Positions 25,639-34,734 of a DNA stretch of 64,000 nucleotides are shown here, in pieces (within the stretch, counting starts at the first letter, position 1; the number at the start of each line of letters is the position of its first letter). The stretch comes from Butyricicoccus_A sp963601915 (GTDB lineage: Bacteria; Bacillota; Clostridia; Oscillospirales; Butyricicoccaceae). The notes beneath the pieces were generated by a model. The model did no database searches, was not told where the DNA came from, and saw only the letters and a list, made by a program, of their open reading frames with translations. Where the stretch lies: assembly GCA_963601915.1 (NCBI GenBank), contig CAVCGL010000004.1:62001-126000 (forward strand). Direction: 5' to 3'. Made by a program: the position numbers and the translations under genes.

Positions 25639-25647
25639 TGTTATACT
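25639..25647 (+). promoter_or_regulatory. extended -10 promoter of the surface-protein genes
   Basis: TGTTATACT (TG at 25639-25640, TATACT at 25642-25647), 26 bp ahead of the start codon. The -35 is poor. Confidence 0.5.
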
Positions 25648-25673
25648 AAAACAAACGGAAGGGAGGAATTGTA

Positions 25674-27713
25674 ATGAGACAAAAAAGAAAATGGGCAATT
25701 GGTACCGTATTGTCTCTGTCTGTCATGTGTGGCGCTGTGTCTGTATATGCGACAGATGTACCATACGATACGATTACGCAGCAGGAAGTCCAAGCTCCGG
25801 AACAGGTGCAGGCAACCGCGTTGGAAACCGGCGGCATGCAGCTGACATGGCGTGCAGTTCCTGACGTGAGCGGTTATCGCATTTATCGCTGGAATCAGGA
25901 TACATGGGAACTGCTTCATATTGTAAAAAAGGCAGATAAGACAGACTATATCGACAAGACGACAGAACTGCAAACCGAGTACAAATATACGATTCGAGCA
26001 TACAAACAGAAAAACGGAACAATCGCGCTCAGTGCTCCAAGCGAAGAAGCAACAGGAACAACGATCTCTGCATTGGGAACACCGGTGATGCGGTCAGCAA
26101 CATCCGATGATCCAAACAATCTGACGATTGTTTGGAATGCTGTAGGCAATGCAACTGGTTATGAAGTATTCCGCAAAGCGGAAGGAGAGAATGATTGGAG
26201 CCAAATAGCAGAGACATCCGGCTTGTATGCGACAAGTTACGTGGATCATTCCGTTATATGCGGAAGAGCATATTCGTACACCACTCGCGCCTATTATGAA
26301 AAAAATGGGCAGAAGGTATACGGTGCGTATGATTCGCAGGGGATTGTCGGACGAGCAGTTCCGGCAGTACCAACACTCAAAGCATCCAGCAATTCGTCTA
26401 CTAGTGTTTCGCTGTCTTGGACAAAAGTATCCGGCGCAAACGGCTATCATATTTACCGAAAGACAGACGCCAATGGTGCGTGGGTTTATTTGAATTCTGT
26501 TGGAGAAAATAATACTGGATATCAAGATTCAGGGCTGACAGCGGGCAAACAATATTATTATGCAGTTGCGGCTTATTGCACGTTGCCGGATGGTTCACAG
26601 TACATTGGTGATCTCAGTACAGCGGTCAGTGCAGTTCCAAAACTGCCAGCACCGAGTCTCAAAAGTACATCTGTGGGCAAAAAAGGCCTTGTACTCCAAT
26701 GAAATACGGTTTCTGGAGCCAATGGCTATGTTATCTATCGCACATCGGACAGCAAAGGCTGGAATCAGATTGCGACGGTAGGTTCTGGGACAACATCGTA
26801 TGAGGACAGTGTGAATCTTACAGACGGCGGCACGTATTATTATACTGTGGCGGCAAAAATGTCTTCGGGAGAAGCGGGCTTGTACGATACAAATGGTATC
26901 CGCGGTGTATATTATAGCTATCAAGCGGCAATCAATTCCGGCAGTCTGCCGGATAATATTGCATTGCCCAATGTGCGCAAAGAGACATTCGGTACAAGTG
27001 CAGAAGGACGAGCGCTCAACGCGTATACAGTCGGCACAGGAGCAAAACATATGGTCTTGAATTTTGCTATTCACGGCTGGGAAGACAATTGGAATAGAGA
27101 TGGCTATGAACTGGTGTGGATTTCCGTCCAATTGTTGGAAAAACTGTCTGCAAACGCTTCAACCGTCACAAGTCGTGGATGGTCTGTGACCGTCATTCCA
27201 TATGTCAATCCAGATGGCATTGTCAGCGGCACGACCAACAATGGTCCGGGGCGTTGCAGCACGTATCGTTATAATACCTCAGGATCTCTTGTCAAGGGCG
27301 GCGTGGATATGAACCGTTGTTTTCCGACTGGATTCAAGCAGTACACAAGTGCACGAAATTACACCGGCCCAAATCCGCTTATGGCAAAGGAAGCAAAAGC
27401 ACTCAAATCTCTGATTGATAATAAGAAGGGTTCTTCTACGAATGTATATATGGATGTTCACGGCTGGACACAGCAGATTTTGACCAATACCAGTGGTTCC
27501 GGATTTGTTTATTCAACCATGCATCAGTATTTTCCAGACAATTCGGCAGGCGGTCTTGGTGGCGGCTATGTCACACGCTATGCAAAAGAAAAGGGTTACA
27601 ATGCTTGCTTATTCGAGTTCCCGCGCAATGTTACGTCGCATAGTGTCTTGGTAAACAAGGGATATGATACCAAATTTGTCAATGCGATCTGGAGCATGAT
27701 TAGCAATCATTGA
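25674..27713 (+). pseudogene. secreted Fn3-repeat M14 zinc carboxypeptidase, interrupted by an in-frame TGA
   Basis: One frame of 680 codons is broken only by TGA at 26700-26702 (codon 343). A signal peptide (about 1-25) is followed by four fibronectin type III repeats. Each has a Trp in the pattern LTW...GYRIYR or LSW...GYHIYR; in the fourth repeat the TGA falls exactly there (LVLQ-stop-NTVSGANGYVIYR), so it looks like TGG changed to TGA. The M14 peptidase follows with the zinc site H467-x2-E470 (IHGWE), DMNR, DVHGW and the catalytic Glu in LFEFPRN, all intact. Family members cleave peptidoglycan peptides or proteins outside the cell. Without read-through only the Fn3 part is made; a GTG at 26811 could restart the rest. 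Confidence 0.8.
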
Positions 27714-27726
27714 GGAGGGATGCGGC

Positions 27727-28284
27727 ATGAAACGTTTGGCAGTTTTCAGTGTAATCTTGCTGTTGCTATGTGGCTGTGGCAAGCAGACGGTTTCCCTCCC
27801 GCAAGGACGGCATCCAGACAGACAGCCTAAGTCATCCGTGTCAACAGGCTCAGGGGAAAATACATCAACCGAGTCAGAAACGACAACGATTGACGCTGGC
27901 TCTGTGGAAACCGATGCTTCTGGAAAAGCATATGAGCAGAAATACTTCACGAGTGAAGCAGCTTCTAATGCAGAGACCATTCAAGCAGACGGTGCGCCGC
28001 GTGAAGAAAACGCACAGGCAGATGCAGATGAAACACAAAGCAAAGCGATGATGGAATACGCACGTTGTTTGTATCCGGATCACCAAGAAGATGGCATAGA
28101 GTTAAGCGAAAAGACTGTAGACGGCACAGAATATTTATTCGCCGCGATTACAGACAAAAACGGCGCAGTATTTTGCACGATTGCATACGATGCGCAAAAA
28201 GATATTTACTATCTTTATGATAGCGAAATGAATCAACTGATTCCAATTGAATACGATGAATATGGCGTTCGATTGGTCAGCTGA
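27727..28284 (+). CDS. putative lipoprotein of unknown function
   Basis: 185 residues. A lipoprotein signal peptide ends in LLLLCGC with the modified Cys at 17. The next 90 residues are Ser/Thr/Glu-rich and probably disordered, a linker typical of surface lipoproteins. A small C-terminal domain (about 105-185) has DGTEYLFAAITDKNGAVFCTIAYDAQ...YLYDSEMNQLIPIEYDE, alternating strands with no family recognised. It lies 13 bp after the peptidase gene and 12 bp before the SLH gene, with GAGGAGGGATG as ribosome binding site, so the three are one operon. Confidence 0.8.
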   Translation: MKRLAVFSVILLLLCGCGKQTVSLPQGRHPDRQPKSSVSTGSGENTSTESETTTIDAGSVETDASGKAYEQKYFTSEAASNAETIQADGAPREENAQADADETQSKAMMEYARCLYPDHQEDGIELSEKTVDGTEYLFAAITDKNGAVFCTIAYDAQKDIYYLYDSEMNQLIPIEYDEYGVRLVS

Positions 28285-28296
28285 CAGGAGGAAATT

Positions 28297-29586
28297 ATGA
28301 GACAATTCATCAAACGAACTGCCGTCGCTGTTGTCGCGGGCTGCATAGTGTGCAGTGTTTCGGCAGGTGTATTGGCGATAGAGCCGGCAGCGACTATCGG
28401 TTCTATGACATATCATTCCTTGAATGCGGCATTCAGTGCCGTGAAATCAGGAGAAACAATTGTGCTGCAATCAGATGTTTTGGGAAAAAATGAGACGCAT
28501 CCGATCGGCGCAGATACGGGAGCTGCATACATATCCAATGACAGTGGAAATCTGTCATTTACACTGGATCTCAATGGACATTGTATTTCATCTGACGAAA
28601 AAACGCAGACCGGTTTGTTGATTCAAATAGGAAAACAGGCGGGTGAACGCGAAATTGCTATAAAAAACGGCACAATTTGCGCAGACGGAGAGGAAGCCGC
28701 TGGGTTAAAAGTGATTGACCAAGATGCGAACACAAAGACCTCTGTTGATGTAAACAATGTGACAATTGAGGCGAAGCAAGAGACTGGAATTCAGTGTTTT
28801 TCTTCTGCGATGCATATAGAAAATTCGAAAATTCAAGGTGTATCAGACGCAGTATATGCGGAAGATGCCAGTCTTTCCTTAAAGTCTGGCACATTTACAG
28901 CAATTGGAGAGGATATTGGTGCAGATGGTGCCATTGCGGCATATCAAACGCAGTCAGATGATACGCTGCGTTGGGAACCAGACACCGTTTTGACAGAAGA
29001 GACTATGGCGGTAATTCCATCTGACTGGCGGACAAAATCGGCAGACAGCATTATGGCGATGTATTTCACGGATATAAAAGCGGAGGACTATTTTTACGAG
29101 CCGGTTATTTGGGCAGCACAGAACAGCGTTACAGCAGGTACGACTGTATCCACATTCTCGCCGTCAAACAGTTGTACCCGCGCACAGAATGCGGTATTCT
29201 TGTGGCATGCGGCAGGTAGCCCAGAGCCGAGAGGAACAGAATTTCCATTTACAGATGTTCCTGCTGGAAGCTGGTATGAAAAAGCAATTCGTTGGGCGTA
29301 TGAGCAGAACATTACATCAGGAACAAGCAAAACCACATTTTCGCCGAATGCAACGTGTACTCGTGGACAGATTGTTACTTTCTTGTGGAAAATGAATGGT
29401 TCACCAGAGCCAAATAGTACAGAAAGCCCGTTTACGGATGTGAAAAAGAGCGATTATTTTTATAAAGCCAGCCTTTGGGCACAAGAGCAAGGTATCACAG
29501 CGGGAACGAGTAAAACCACATTTTCACCGAATATGACCTGTACACGCGGACAGACTGTTACATTCTTGTATCGAAATATGGCATAG
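28297..29586 (+). CDS. S-layer homology (SLH) domain surface protein
   Basis: 429 residues. A signal peptide (about 1-27, cut near VLA) is followed by a segment of about 220 residues that looks like a right-handed beta helix: repeated short strands with phrases such as GETIVLQSDV, LDLNGHCIS, IAIKNGTI and VNNVTIEA. Three SLH repeats follow from about 249, 317 and 378 (PFTDVPAGSWYEKAIRWA, ITSGTSKTTFSPN, TCTRGQ). SLH triplets bind pyruvylated secondary cell wall polymer, so the protein is wall-attached. Repeats 2 and 3 are close at the DNA level too, suggesting recent duplication. The ligand of the N-terminal part is unknown. Confidence 0.9.
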   Translation: MRQFIKRTAVAVVAGCIVCSVSAGVLAIEPAATIGSMTYHSLNAAFSAVKSGETIVLQSDVLGKNETHPIGADTGAAYISNDSGNLSFTLDLNGHCISSDEKTQTGLLIQIGKQAGEREIAIKNGTICADGEEAAGLKVIDQDANTKTSVDVNNVTIEAKQETGIQCFSSAMHIENSKIQGVSDAVYAEDASLSLKSGTFTAIGEDIGADGAIAAYQTQSDDTLRWEPDTVLTEETMAVIPSDWRTKSADSIMAMYFTDIKAEDYFYEPVIWAAQNSVTAGTTVSTFSPSNSCTRAQNAVFLWHAAGSPEPRGTEFPFTDVPAGSWYEKAIRWAYEQNITSGTSKTTFSPNATCTRGQIVTFLWKMNGSPEPNSTESPFTDVKKSDYFYKASLWAQEQGITAGTSKTTFSPNMTCTRGQTVTFLYRNMA

Positions 29587-29604
29587 GCTATTCGGAAGCA
29601 GCTA

Positions 29605-29643
29605 GGGCAGTTTAAACGAGGGTACAGCCGTTTAAACTGTCCC
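29605..29643 (+). terminator. stem-loop after the SLH gene
   Basis: A perfect 11-bp stem CAGTTTAAACG / CGTTTAAACTG (plus flanking GGG/TCCC) with loop AGGGTACAGC. The T content afterwards is modest (TTGCTTTACTAT). Confidence 0.65.
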
Positions 29644-29671
29644 TTGCTTTACTATCTTGTCTATATAAAAA

Positions 29672-29701
29672 TAGCGTAGCAGCCTATAAAACTGCTGCGC
29701 T
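29672..29701 (+). other. second stem-loop in the same gap
   Basis: AGCGTAGCAG / CTGCTGCGCT, one G-T wobble, no T run. The rest of the gap to 29780 shows nothing clear. Confidence 0.4.
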
Positions 29702-29786
29702 GTAAAACTAACGTCCACTACCCGGAATTAACTCTTACATTCTGGAAGTCACCTTTTCATTTGACGAATTATTTTTACAAATTCTC

Positions 29787-29817
29787 TTGACTTGAAGCTA
29801 ACTTCAGGGTGTATGCT
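29787..29817 (+). promoter_or_regulatory. MerR-family type promoter with 19-bp spacer
   Basis: TTGACT (29787-29792) and TATGCT (29812-29817) are 19 bp apart, the overlong spacing used by MerR-family activators. The spacer holds the dyad TTGAAG-CTAA-CTTCAG (29792-29807). The sequence resembles sites of AdhR/NmlR-like regulators of aldehyde stress, which fits the aldo-keto reductase downstream. No merR gene is in the window. Confidence 0.75.
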
Positions 29818-29852
29818 AAAGTCAACAAGAAATTTAACAGGAGGAATCTATC

Positions 29853-30713
29853 ATGTTCAACGAAGTATACACCCTGACAAATGGAACCCGCATCCCGAAG
29901 CTGGGACTCGGTACATGGTTTATTGATGATGACAAGGCGGCGCAGGCAGTGCGTGAGGCGGTCAAGCTGGGCTATCGCCTGATCGACACAGCGCAGGCGT
30001 ATGGCAATGAGCGCGGTGTAGGAGAAGGTGTGCGTACCTGTGGCATTCCGCGTGAGCAGCTGTTTGTCGCTAGCAAGGTTGCCGCAGAACACAAGACTTA
30101 CGAGAGCGCTATGGCGTCTATTGATGAGACGTTGGAAAAAATGGGCTTAGAGTATCTCGACCAGATGATTATTCACAGCCCGCAGCCGTGGGTAGAATTC
30201 CGTGTAGAAAAGCGGTATTTTGAGGAAAACAAGCAGGTTTGGCGTGCGTTGGAAGATGCACAGGCAGCTGGAAAAGTCAAGGTGATTGGTGTGTCCAATT
30301 TCTTGCAGGATGATTTGGAAAATATCCTGTCTGATTGCCGTGTCAAGCCGATGGTGAACCAGATTTTGCTGCACATCAGCAACACAAATCAGAAACTATT
30401 GGCATTCTGCAAGCAGCAAGGCATTCAGGTTGAAGCATATTCTCCGATTGCACATGGCGAAGCGCTGAAAAATCCGGCAATTATTGAAATGGCGCATAAA
30501 TACCATGTCTCTGTCGCACAGCTGTGCATTCGCTATGTGATTCAGCTTGGCACTGTGGCACTGCCGAAGACAGCGGATCCGGCACATATGGCAGACAACG
30601 CTGCGGTAGATTTTGAGATCTCTGCACAAGATATGCAGCAGCTCGTACAGATGCAGACCATCCAGAGCTATGGCGAATTTGATGTCTTCCCGGTATTTAG
30701 AAAGGGCGTTTGA
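29853..30713 (+). CDS. aldo/keto reductase
   Basis: 286 residues. The catalytic tetrad is complete: D45, Y50 (LIDTAQAYGNE), K75 (VASKV) and H108 (MIIHSP). The NADPH-binding C-terminus has VALPKTADPAHMADN, close to the usual IPKS form. It reduces aldehydes or ketones; the family includes enzymes for methylglyoxal and diketogulonate. AGGAGG lies eleven bases ahead of the ATG. The MerR-type promoter suggests induction by reactive aldehydes or thiol stress. The flavodoxin gene follows at once. Confidence 0.93.
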   Translation: MFNEVYTLTNGTRIPKLGLGTWFIDDDKAAQAVREAVKLGYRLIDTAQAYGNERGVGEGVRTCGIPREQLFVASKVAAEHKTYESAMASIDETLEKMGLEYLDQMIIHSPQPWVEFRVEKRYFEENKQVWRALEDAQAAGKVKVIGVSNFLQDDLENILSDCRVKPMVNQILLHISNTNQKLLAFCKQQGIQVEAYSPIAHGEALKNPAIIEMAHKYHVSVAQLCIRYVIQLGTVALPKTADPAHMADNAAVDFEISAQDMQQLVQMQTIQSYGEFDVFPVFRKGV

Positions 30714-30718
30714 GAAAA

Positions 30719-31228
30719 ATGAAAACACTTGTGGCATTTTACTCCCGTGCAGATGAAAATTATTTCGGCGGCACCTATCGCTATATTTCGGTTGGCAATA
30801 CGCAGCGTGTAGCGCAAGTTATCGCGCAGGAAACCGGTGCAGATCTGTTTGCTATCCAGCAGGTGCAGCCGTATGCAGCGGAATATCAGACCTGCGTCAC
30901 ACAGGCGCGAGAGGATTTTTACAACAAGGCTCGACCGGCTGTGCAAGATTTGCCGGAAAATCTGGATGATTACGACGAAATCTACTTGGGCTATCCGAAT
31001 TACTGCAGGGATATGCCGATGGCAGTCTATACATTTTTGGAAGCCTTTTCGTGGGAAGGAAAGACGATTCATCCGTTCTGTACCCACGAGGGAAGCGGTC
31101 TATCCAACACGGAGCGCAGCATTCAGCGCACCTGCACCGGTGCAGCGGTGACAAAGGGACTGGCAGTACACGGCAGCCATGTAGACAGTGCGCAGCACGC
31201 AATTCAGGCCTGGATAAAGAAAATTTAA
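30719..31228 (+). CDS. flavodoxin
   Basis: 169 residues from the ATG at 30719 (a TTG at 30710 is in frame but lacks a better signal). The start TLVAFYSRADENYFGGTYRYISVGNTQRVAQ is the phosphate-loop region of a flavodoxin-like fold, somewhat longer than classical loops; DEIYLGYPNYCRDMPMAVYTFLE and TIHPFCTHEGSGLSNTERSIQ are the FMN-contact loops. This is the flavodoxin_4 type often found beside aldo-keto reductases. It may carry electrons for a stress response; partner unknown. It begins 6 bp after the AKR stop. Confidence 0.88.
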   Translation: MKTLVAFYSRADENYFGGTYRYISVGNTQRVAQVIAQETGADLFAIQQVQPYAAEYQTCVTQAREDFYNKARPAVQDLPENLDDYDEIYLGYPNYCRDMPMAVYTFLEAFSWEGKTIHPFCTHEGSGLSNTERSIQRTCTGAAVTKGLAVHGSHVDSAQHAIQAWIKKI

Positions 31229-31244
31229 CTATATAATATAAGTA

Positions 31245-31280
31245 ACGACCGCATCTGATTGCATCAGATGCGGTCGTTTT
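31245..31280. terminator. terminator between flavodoxin and cytidylate kinase-like genes
   Basis: A perfect 14-bp stem ACGACCGCATCTGA / TCAGATGCGGTCGT followed by TTT. It serves the plus-strand operon and possibly the convergent gene. Confidence 0.85.
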
Positions 31281-31298
31281 GTACGAAGATCATATCGT

Positions 31299-31910
31299 TT
31301 ATTTGCTTGTGCGAGCGCGGATAAACGCGAGCAACTGCTGTGCGGTTCCGTTAGGCCCCAGCACGCTGCTGTCGATGGACAGATGGTAGCTGCTGGAATC
31401 ACCCCATGTGTTATCCGAGCGTTCCGAATAATACGATGCGCGTTTCCGATCCATCTGTTTAATCATGTTCTTGGCTTTGGATTCCGTCAAGTCGTATTGC
31501 TTCATGATGCGCTGTATGCGCCAATCCAACGGTGCGTGGATGAAAAAGCTGACACGATTCGGAAAATCAGAGAAGACAGCATCTGCGGCGCGTCCGATAA
31601 AAATGCAGGGGCCTTCCTTCGCCAAATTGCGCATGGTTTCCTCTTCTGCCATAGAGATTTGTTGTTCAAAAGACAGACCGTTCTGCCCCAATGTATACAT
31701 ATTTGCGGCGAGAGAGAACAAAAAGCTGTTGGTCAGGGAAGAACCGTTCTCACTCATCACTTTGGTGTACATGCCGTATTCTTTGGCTGCCTGCGCAATG
31801 TCATCTTTATCGAATAGCGGCATATGCAGTTCCTTAGCGAGAATTTCAGCAATCTGATGACCGCTGCTGCCAAACTGGCGGCTGACCGTAATAAGCAATT
31901 GGTTATTCAT
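31299..31910 (-). CDS. cytidylate kinase-like family protein
   Basis: 203 residues. The N-terminus ITVSRQFGSSGHQIAEILAKEL is the P-loop variant of the cytidylate kinase-like AAA_26 group (GSSG in place of GxxGxGK). It continues with PLFDKDDIAQAAKEYG, GPCIFIGRAADAVF, and RIQRIMKQYDLTESKAKNMIKQMDRKRASYY, the lid and nucleotide-binding arginines. These differ from true Cmk; the substrate is not established. AAAGGAGG precedes the start. It is a single gene with its own consensus promoter. Confidence 0.85.
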   Translation of the reverse strand: MNNQLLITVSRQFGSSGHQIAEILAKELHMPLFDKDDIAQAAKEYGMYTKVMSENGSSLTNSFLFSLAANMYTLGQNGLSFEQQISMAEEETMRNLAKEGPCIFIGRAADAVFSDFPNRVSFFIHAPLDWRIQRIMKQYDLTESKAKNMIKQMDRKRASYYSERSDNTWGDSSSYHLSIDSSVLGPNGTAQQLLAFIRARTSK

Positions 31911-31931
31911 AACAACGCCTCCTTTGCTCTA

Positions 31932-31960
31932 TTATACAACAATTGCAGGATGTGTTCAAT
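31932..31960 (-). promoter_or_regulatory. promoter of the cytidylate kinase-like gene
   Basis: Minus strand TTGAAC (31960-31955), 17 bp, TATAAT (31937-31932). Confidence 0.85.
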
Positions 31961-31996
31961 TTATTTTGCGGAAAAAGGTGATTTTGTAAAAAAACC

Positions 31997-32025
31997 TTTT
32001 CTGACACGGCAATTGATGCTATAAT
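31997..32025 (+). promoter_or_regulatory. putative promoter of GNAT-MocR pair
   Basis: TATAAT at 32020-32025 with a weak -35 TTTTCT at 17 bp. It lies 45 bp from the GNAT start codon. Confidence 0.45.
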
Positions 32026-32070
32026 AAAAATAGATAAGATATAAGATTTTCAGGTAAGGATGTTTCCATC

Positions 32071-32697
32071 ATGAAAAATGTCATGATTCGCCCCGCGACA
32101 CGCGCAGATGCACAAGAGATGCTGGCATTGTATGCGCCGTATGTACTGCATACGACCGTCACCAGCGAATATGATCCGCCCAGCTTGGAGGAATTTACCA
32201 ACCGTATTGAGACCTATACCGCCAAGACACCGTGGCTGTGCTGCGTCATAGACGGACAAATCGTCGGATATGGGTATGCATCACCGCATCGGAAGCGTGC
32301 TGCCTACCAGTGGTCATGCGAAACGTCTATTTATACCAAGATGGGATTTCACCGCCGCGGCATTGCAACCGCTTTGTATTCGGCACTGTTCGATTTATTG
32401 GCGTATCAGGGATATTATAGCATTTATGTCGGCGTGACCTGCCCTAATCCGCGCAGTATGGCATTTCATATGTCAATGGGTTTTGAGCGCATGGGCGCGT
32501 ATCACAACAGTATGTATAAATTTGGAAAATGGCGCGATGTCATTTGGATGGGCAAGGCCTTGCGGCACTATGAAGGAGAACCGAAGCCTACGCTTCGCTA
32601 TCCCGACATTCAAGATCAAGCCTATTGTCAACAAGTATTGGCGCAAGCAGCTCAGCTTGTGCATGAGCCGCGGGCGATAAACAATCGCCATGCGTGA
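32071..32697 (+). CDS. GNAT family N-acetyltransferase (phosphinothricin acetyltransferase type)
   Basis: 208 residues. The start MIRPATRADAQEMLALYAPYV and the acetyl-CoA loop MGFHRRGIATALYSAL (Q/RxxGxG/A) identify the GNAT fold; WSCETSIYTKMGFHRRGIA and NPRSMAFHMSMGFERMGAYHNSMYKFGKW match the PAT/bar-like subgroup. Members acetylate amino groups of methionine derivatives, phosphinothricin or others; the native substrate is not known. Its last 8 bp overlap the start of the MocR-type gene, so the regulator and enzyme are coupled. Confidence 0.9.
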   Translation: MKNVMIRPATRADAQEMLALYAPYVLHTTVTSEYDPPSLEEFTNRIETYTAKTPWLCCVIDGQIVGYGYASPHRKRAAYQWSCETSIYTKMGFHRRGIATALYSALFDLLAYQGYYSIYVGVTCPNPRSMAFHMSMGFERMGAYHNSMYKFGKWRDVIWMGKALRHYEGEPKPTLRYPDIQDQAYCQQVLAQAAQLVHEPRAINNRHA

Positions 32698-34036
32698 ACC
32701 GTTATATTTGAAGCTGTATCATCAATTGCGTGCAGAAATTGAAGCCGGTCGATTGGCTGCGGGTACACGGCTGCCGTCCATTCGACAGATGACACAGCAA
32801 TCCTCTGTCAGCCGAACGACGGTAGAAACAGCTTATGAGCATTTGTGTGCGGATGGCATTGTCAATTGTGTGCCGCAGAGCGGCTATTATGTCAATGAAA
32901 TTCCACATCGGCAGCCCATCCCACATCCAGTGTCCGTGCAGACGACACATACCTGCGCATTTGATTTTACCGGACATCGCATGGATCCGGCGTTGTTTGA
33001 TTTTGATATTTGGCGCAAGTTGTCCCGATCTGTGATGATGGACAGTGCGCCATTTCTTGGTTATGGAGAAAATCAAGGAGAACTGGTTCTTCGAGAACAA
33101 ATCGCCAAATATTTATACGCCGGGCGCGGCGTATATACAACGGCACAGCATGTTGTCATCAGTGCGGGCATTCAAAGCCTGCTCGGTGTGCTGTGCGAGA
33201 TGTTTGACAAAAGCCAGCAACGTATTGCCTTTGAGAATCCGGGATTTCGCAAAGGATGGCGTGTTTTCACGGATCATGGCTATCAAACGGTTTCAATTCC
33301 GAGCAGTGCGCACGGGATTGACTTGGAAAAACTGGAGCAATCACGGGCGAATATGTTATATATTTCTCCGTCCCATTCATTTCCGTCTGGCACCAGCCTG
33401 ACGCACAGCAAACGCAAACAGCTGCTATCGTGGGCGAACAGATGCCATGCTGTGATTTTGGAAGATGATTATGACGGAGAGCTTCGTTACACAGGAAAGC
33501 CATTGGCGACGCTGTCTGCGATGGATTCCGCCGAACATGTGATTTATCTCGGCACATTTTCTAAGCTGTTGCCGCCGTCTATTCGCATCAGTTATGCTGT
33601 GCTGCCGCCGCGGCTGCTTCCGGCATATCAGCGAATTGCCGGACGATACAACCAGACTTCCAGCACCATGGAACAGCTGACGATGGCGCGGTTTATGGAG
33701 GAAGGGAGGCTGGAAAAACAAATTCGTCGTTTGCGCCGCATTTATGCACACAAAAACACATGTATCATACAGGCGTTTGCAGACTATTTCGGTTCGCGAG
33801 TATCTGTTCGTCCCAATGATACGGGGCTGCATGTGGTTGTATCTGTGGCGGGAAGCGGGGATGCAGAGACAATGTGTGCGTTGGCGCGGCCGGTCGGTGT
33901 AGATATCACACCAATGGCTTCGTATGCACTGGCAGACAACCAAAATGAACAGACAGATTTTTATCTTTCCAGCGCGGGCATTCCGATTGAGGATATTGAA
34001 CCGGCGATAGCCCGGTTGCGAAGCGTCTGGACGTAA
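32690..34036 (+). CDS. MocR-type regulator (GntR HTH plus aminotransferase-like domain)
   Basis: 448 residues. Residues 1-70 are a GntR winged helix (LYHQLRAEIEAGRLAAGTRLPSIRQM...SSVSRTTVETAYEHLCADGIV). From about 85 on it has the fold type I aminotransferase domain, with the PLP lysine in LGTFSKLLPPSIRISY and the Asp in ILEDDYDGELRY. MocR proteins (PdxR, GabR, TauR) bind PLP as effector ligand and control B6, GABA or related genes. Target sites are unknown here; the B6 salvage genes at 2323 are a candidate by class. It is coupled to the GNAT gene upstream. Confidence 0.92.
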   Translation: MREPLYLKLYHQLRAEIEAGRLAAGTRLPSIRQMTQQSSVSRTTVETAYEHLCADGIVNCVPQSGYYVNEIPHRQPIPHPVSVQTTHTCAFDFTGHRMDPALFDFDIWRKLSRSVMMDSAPFLGYGENQGELVLREQIAKYLYAGRGVYTTAQHVVISAGIQSLLGVLCEMFDKSQQRIAFENPGFRKGWRVFTDHGYQTVSIPSSAHGIDLEKLEQSRANMLYISPSHSFPSGTSLTHSKRKQLLSWANRCHAVILEDDYDGELRYTGKPLATLSAMDSAEHVIYLGTFSKLLPPSIRISYAVLPPRLLPAYQRIAGRYNQTSSTMEQLTMARFMEEGRLEKQIRRLRRIYAHKNTCIIQAFADYFGSRVSVRPNDTGLHVVVSVAGSGDAETMCALARPVGVDITPMASYALADNQNEQTDFYLSSAGIPIEDIEPAIARLRSVWT

Positions 34037-34057
34037 AAAGGGGAGGAGGGAGCGCAT

Positions 34058-34723
34058 ATGGCTGGAAGAGAGCATGATAATCACCGAGAGCGAATGCGGC
34101 ATCGGTTTTTAGAGTATGGACTGGATAACTTTGCAGATCATGAAGTGTTGGAGCTGTTGCTGTTTTACGCCATTCCACGTGGTGATGTCAACCCGTTGGC
34201 ACATCGCTTAATTGATTCGTTTGGTTCACTGGCGAATGTATTGGAAGCAGAAGCCGCAGATTTATGTCGCGTAGAGGGGATGGGAACCAAAACGGCAGCG
34301 TTTCTGCGGATGATGCCGCCGATGTTTCGACGCTATCAGACCTCGAAATTACAGGGCTCGGCTTTTGACACAACAGAAAAAGTGGCGGAATACTTGCTGA
34401 GATATTATATCGGACGCCCGCGGGAACAGCTGTCGGCTGTTTTGTTGGACAATCAGTGCCGATTGATTCGTATTTGCGATATTGCAGAGGGAAGTACGAC
34501 TTCCGTTCATATCGATACGCGCAAATTGATTCAATGTATCTTACAGTACAATGCCGCGCATGTCATCTTGGCGCATAATCATCCGCGCGGACGCTGTTCT
34601 CCGTCGAGGTCAGATATTCTTCAGACATCTACCGTCCGAGAGATGCTGAAGAAAATTGATGTTCGGTTGGTAGACCATATCATTATTGCAGAAGATCAGT
34701 GGATCTCGCTGGCGGCGAGATGA
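34058..34723 (+). CDS. radC: RadC-like JAB domain protein
   Basis: 221 residues. An N-terminal helix-hairpin-helix region (LCRVEGMGTKTAAFLRMM) precedes the JAB/MPN domain, whose metal ligands are H173, H175 and D186 in HNHPRGRCSPSRSD. Named for DNA repair, its biochemical role is not settled. It is somewhat divergent: the usual SGDPTPS is RGRCSPS. GGGAGGAGGG precedes the start. It ends with a terminator that overlaps the LexA site of uvrB. Confidence 0.9.
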   Translation: MAGREHDNHRERMRHRFLEYGLDNFADHEVLELLLFYAIPRGDVNPLAHRLIDSFGSLANVLEAEAADLCRVEGMGTKTAAFLRMMPPMFRRYQTSKLQGSAFDTTEKVAEYLLRYYIGRPREQLSAVLLDNQCRLIRICDIAEGSTTSVHIDTRKLIQCILQYNAAHVILAHNHPRGRCSPSRSDILQTSTVREMLKKIDVRLVDHIIIAEDQWISLAAR

Positions 34724-34734
34724 GGATAAAATAT

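Noticed and set aside
26700..26702. TGA read as selenocysteine or as Trp by a changed genetic code
   Set aside because: TGA ends many genes here (e.g. Lrp at 994-996, divergent aroA and yabQ neighbours use normal stops), the position is a structural Trp, and no SECIS-like hairpin was evident.
29247..29580. DNA-level tandem repeat in the SLH gene
   Set aside because: Similarity reflects duplicated SLH domains with drift, not a simple-sequence or mobile repeat.
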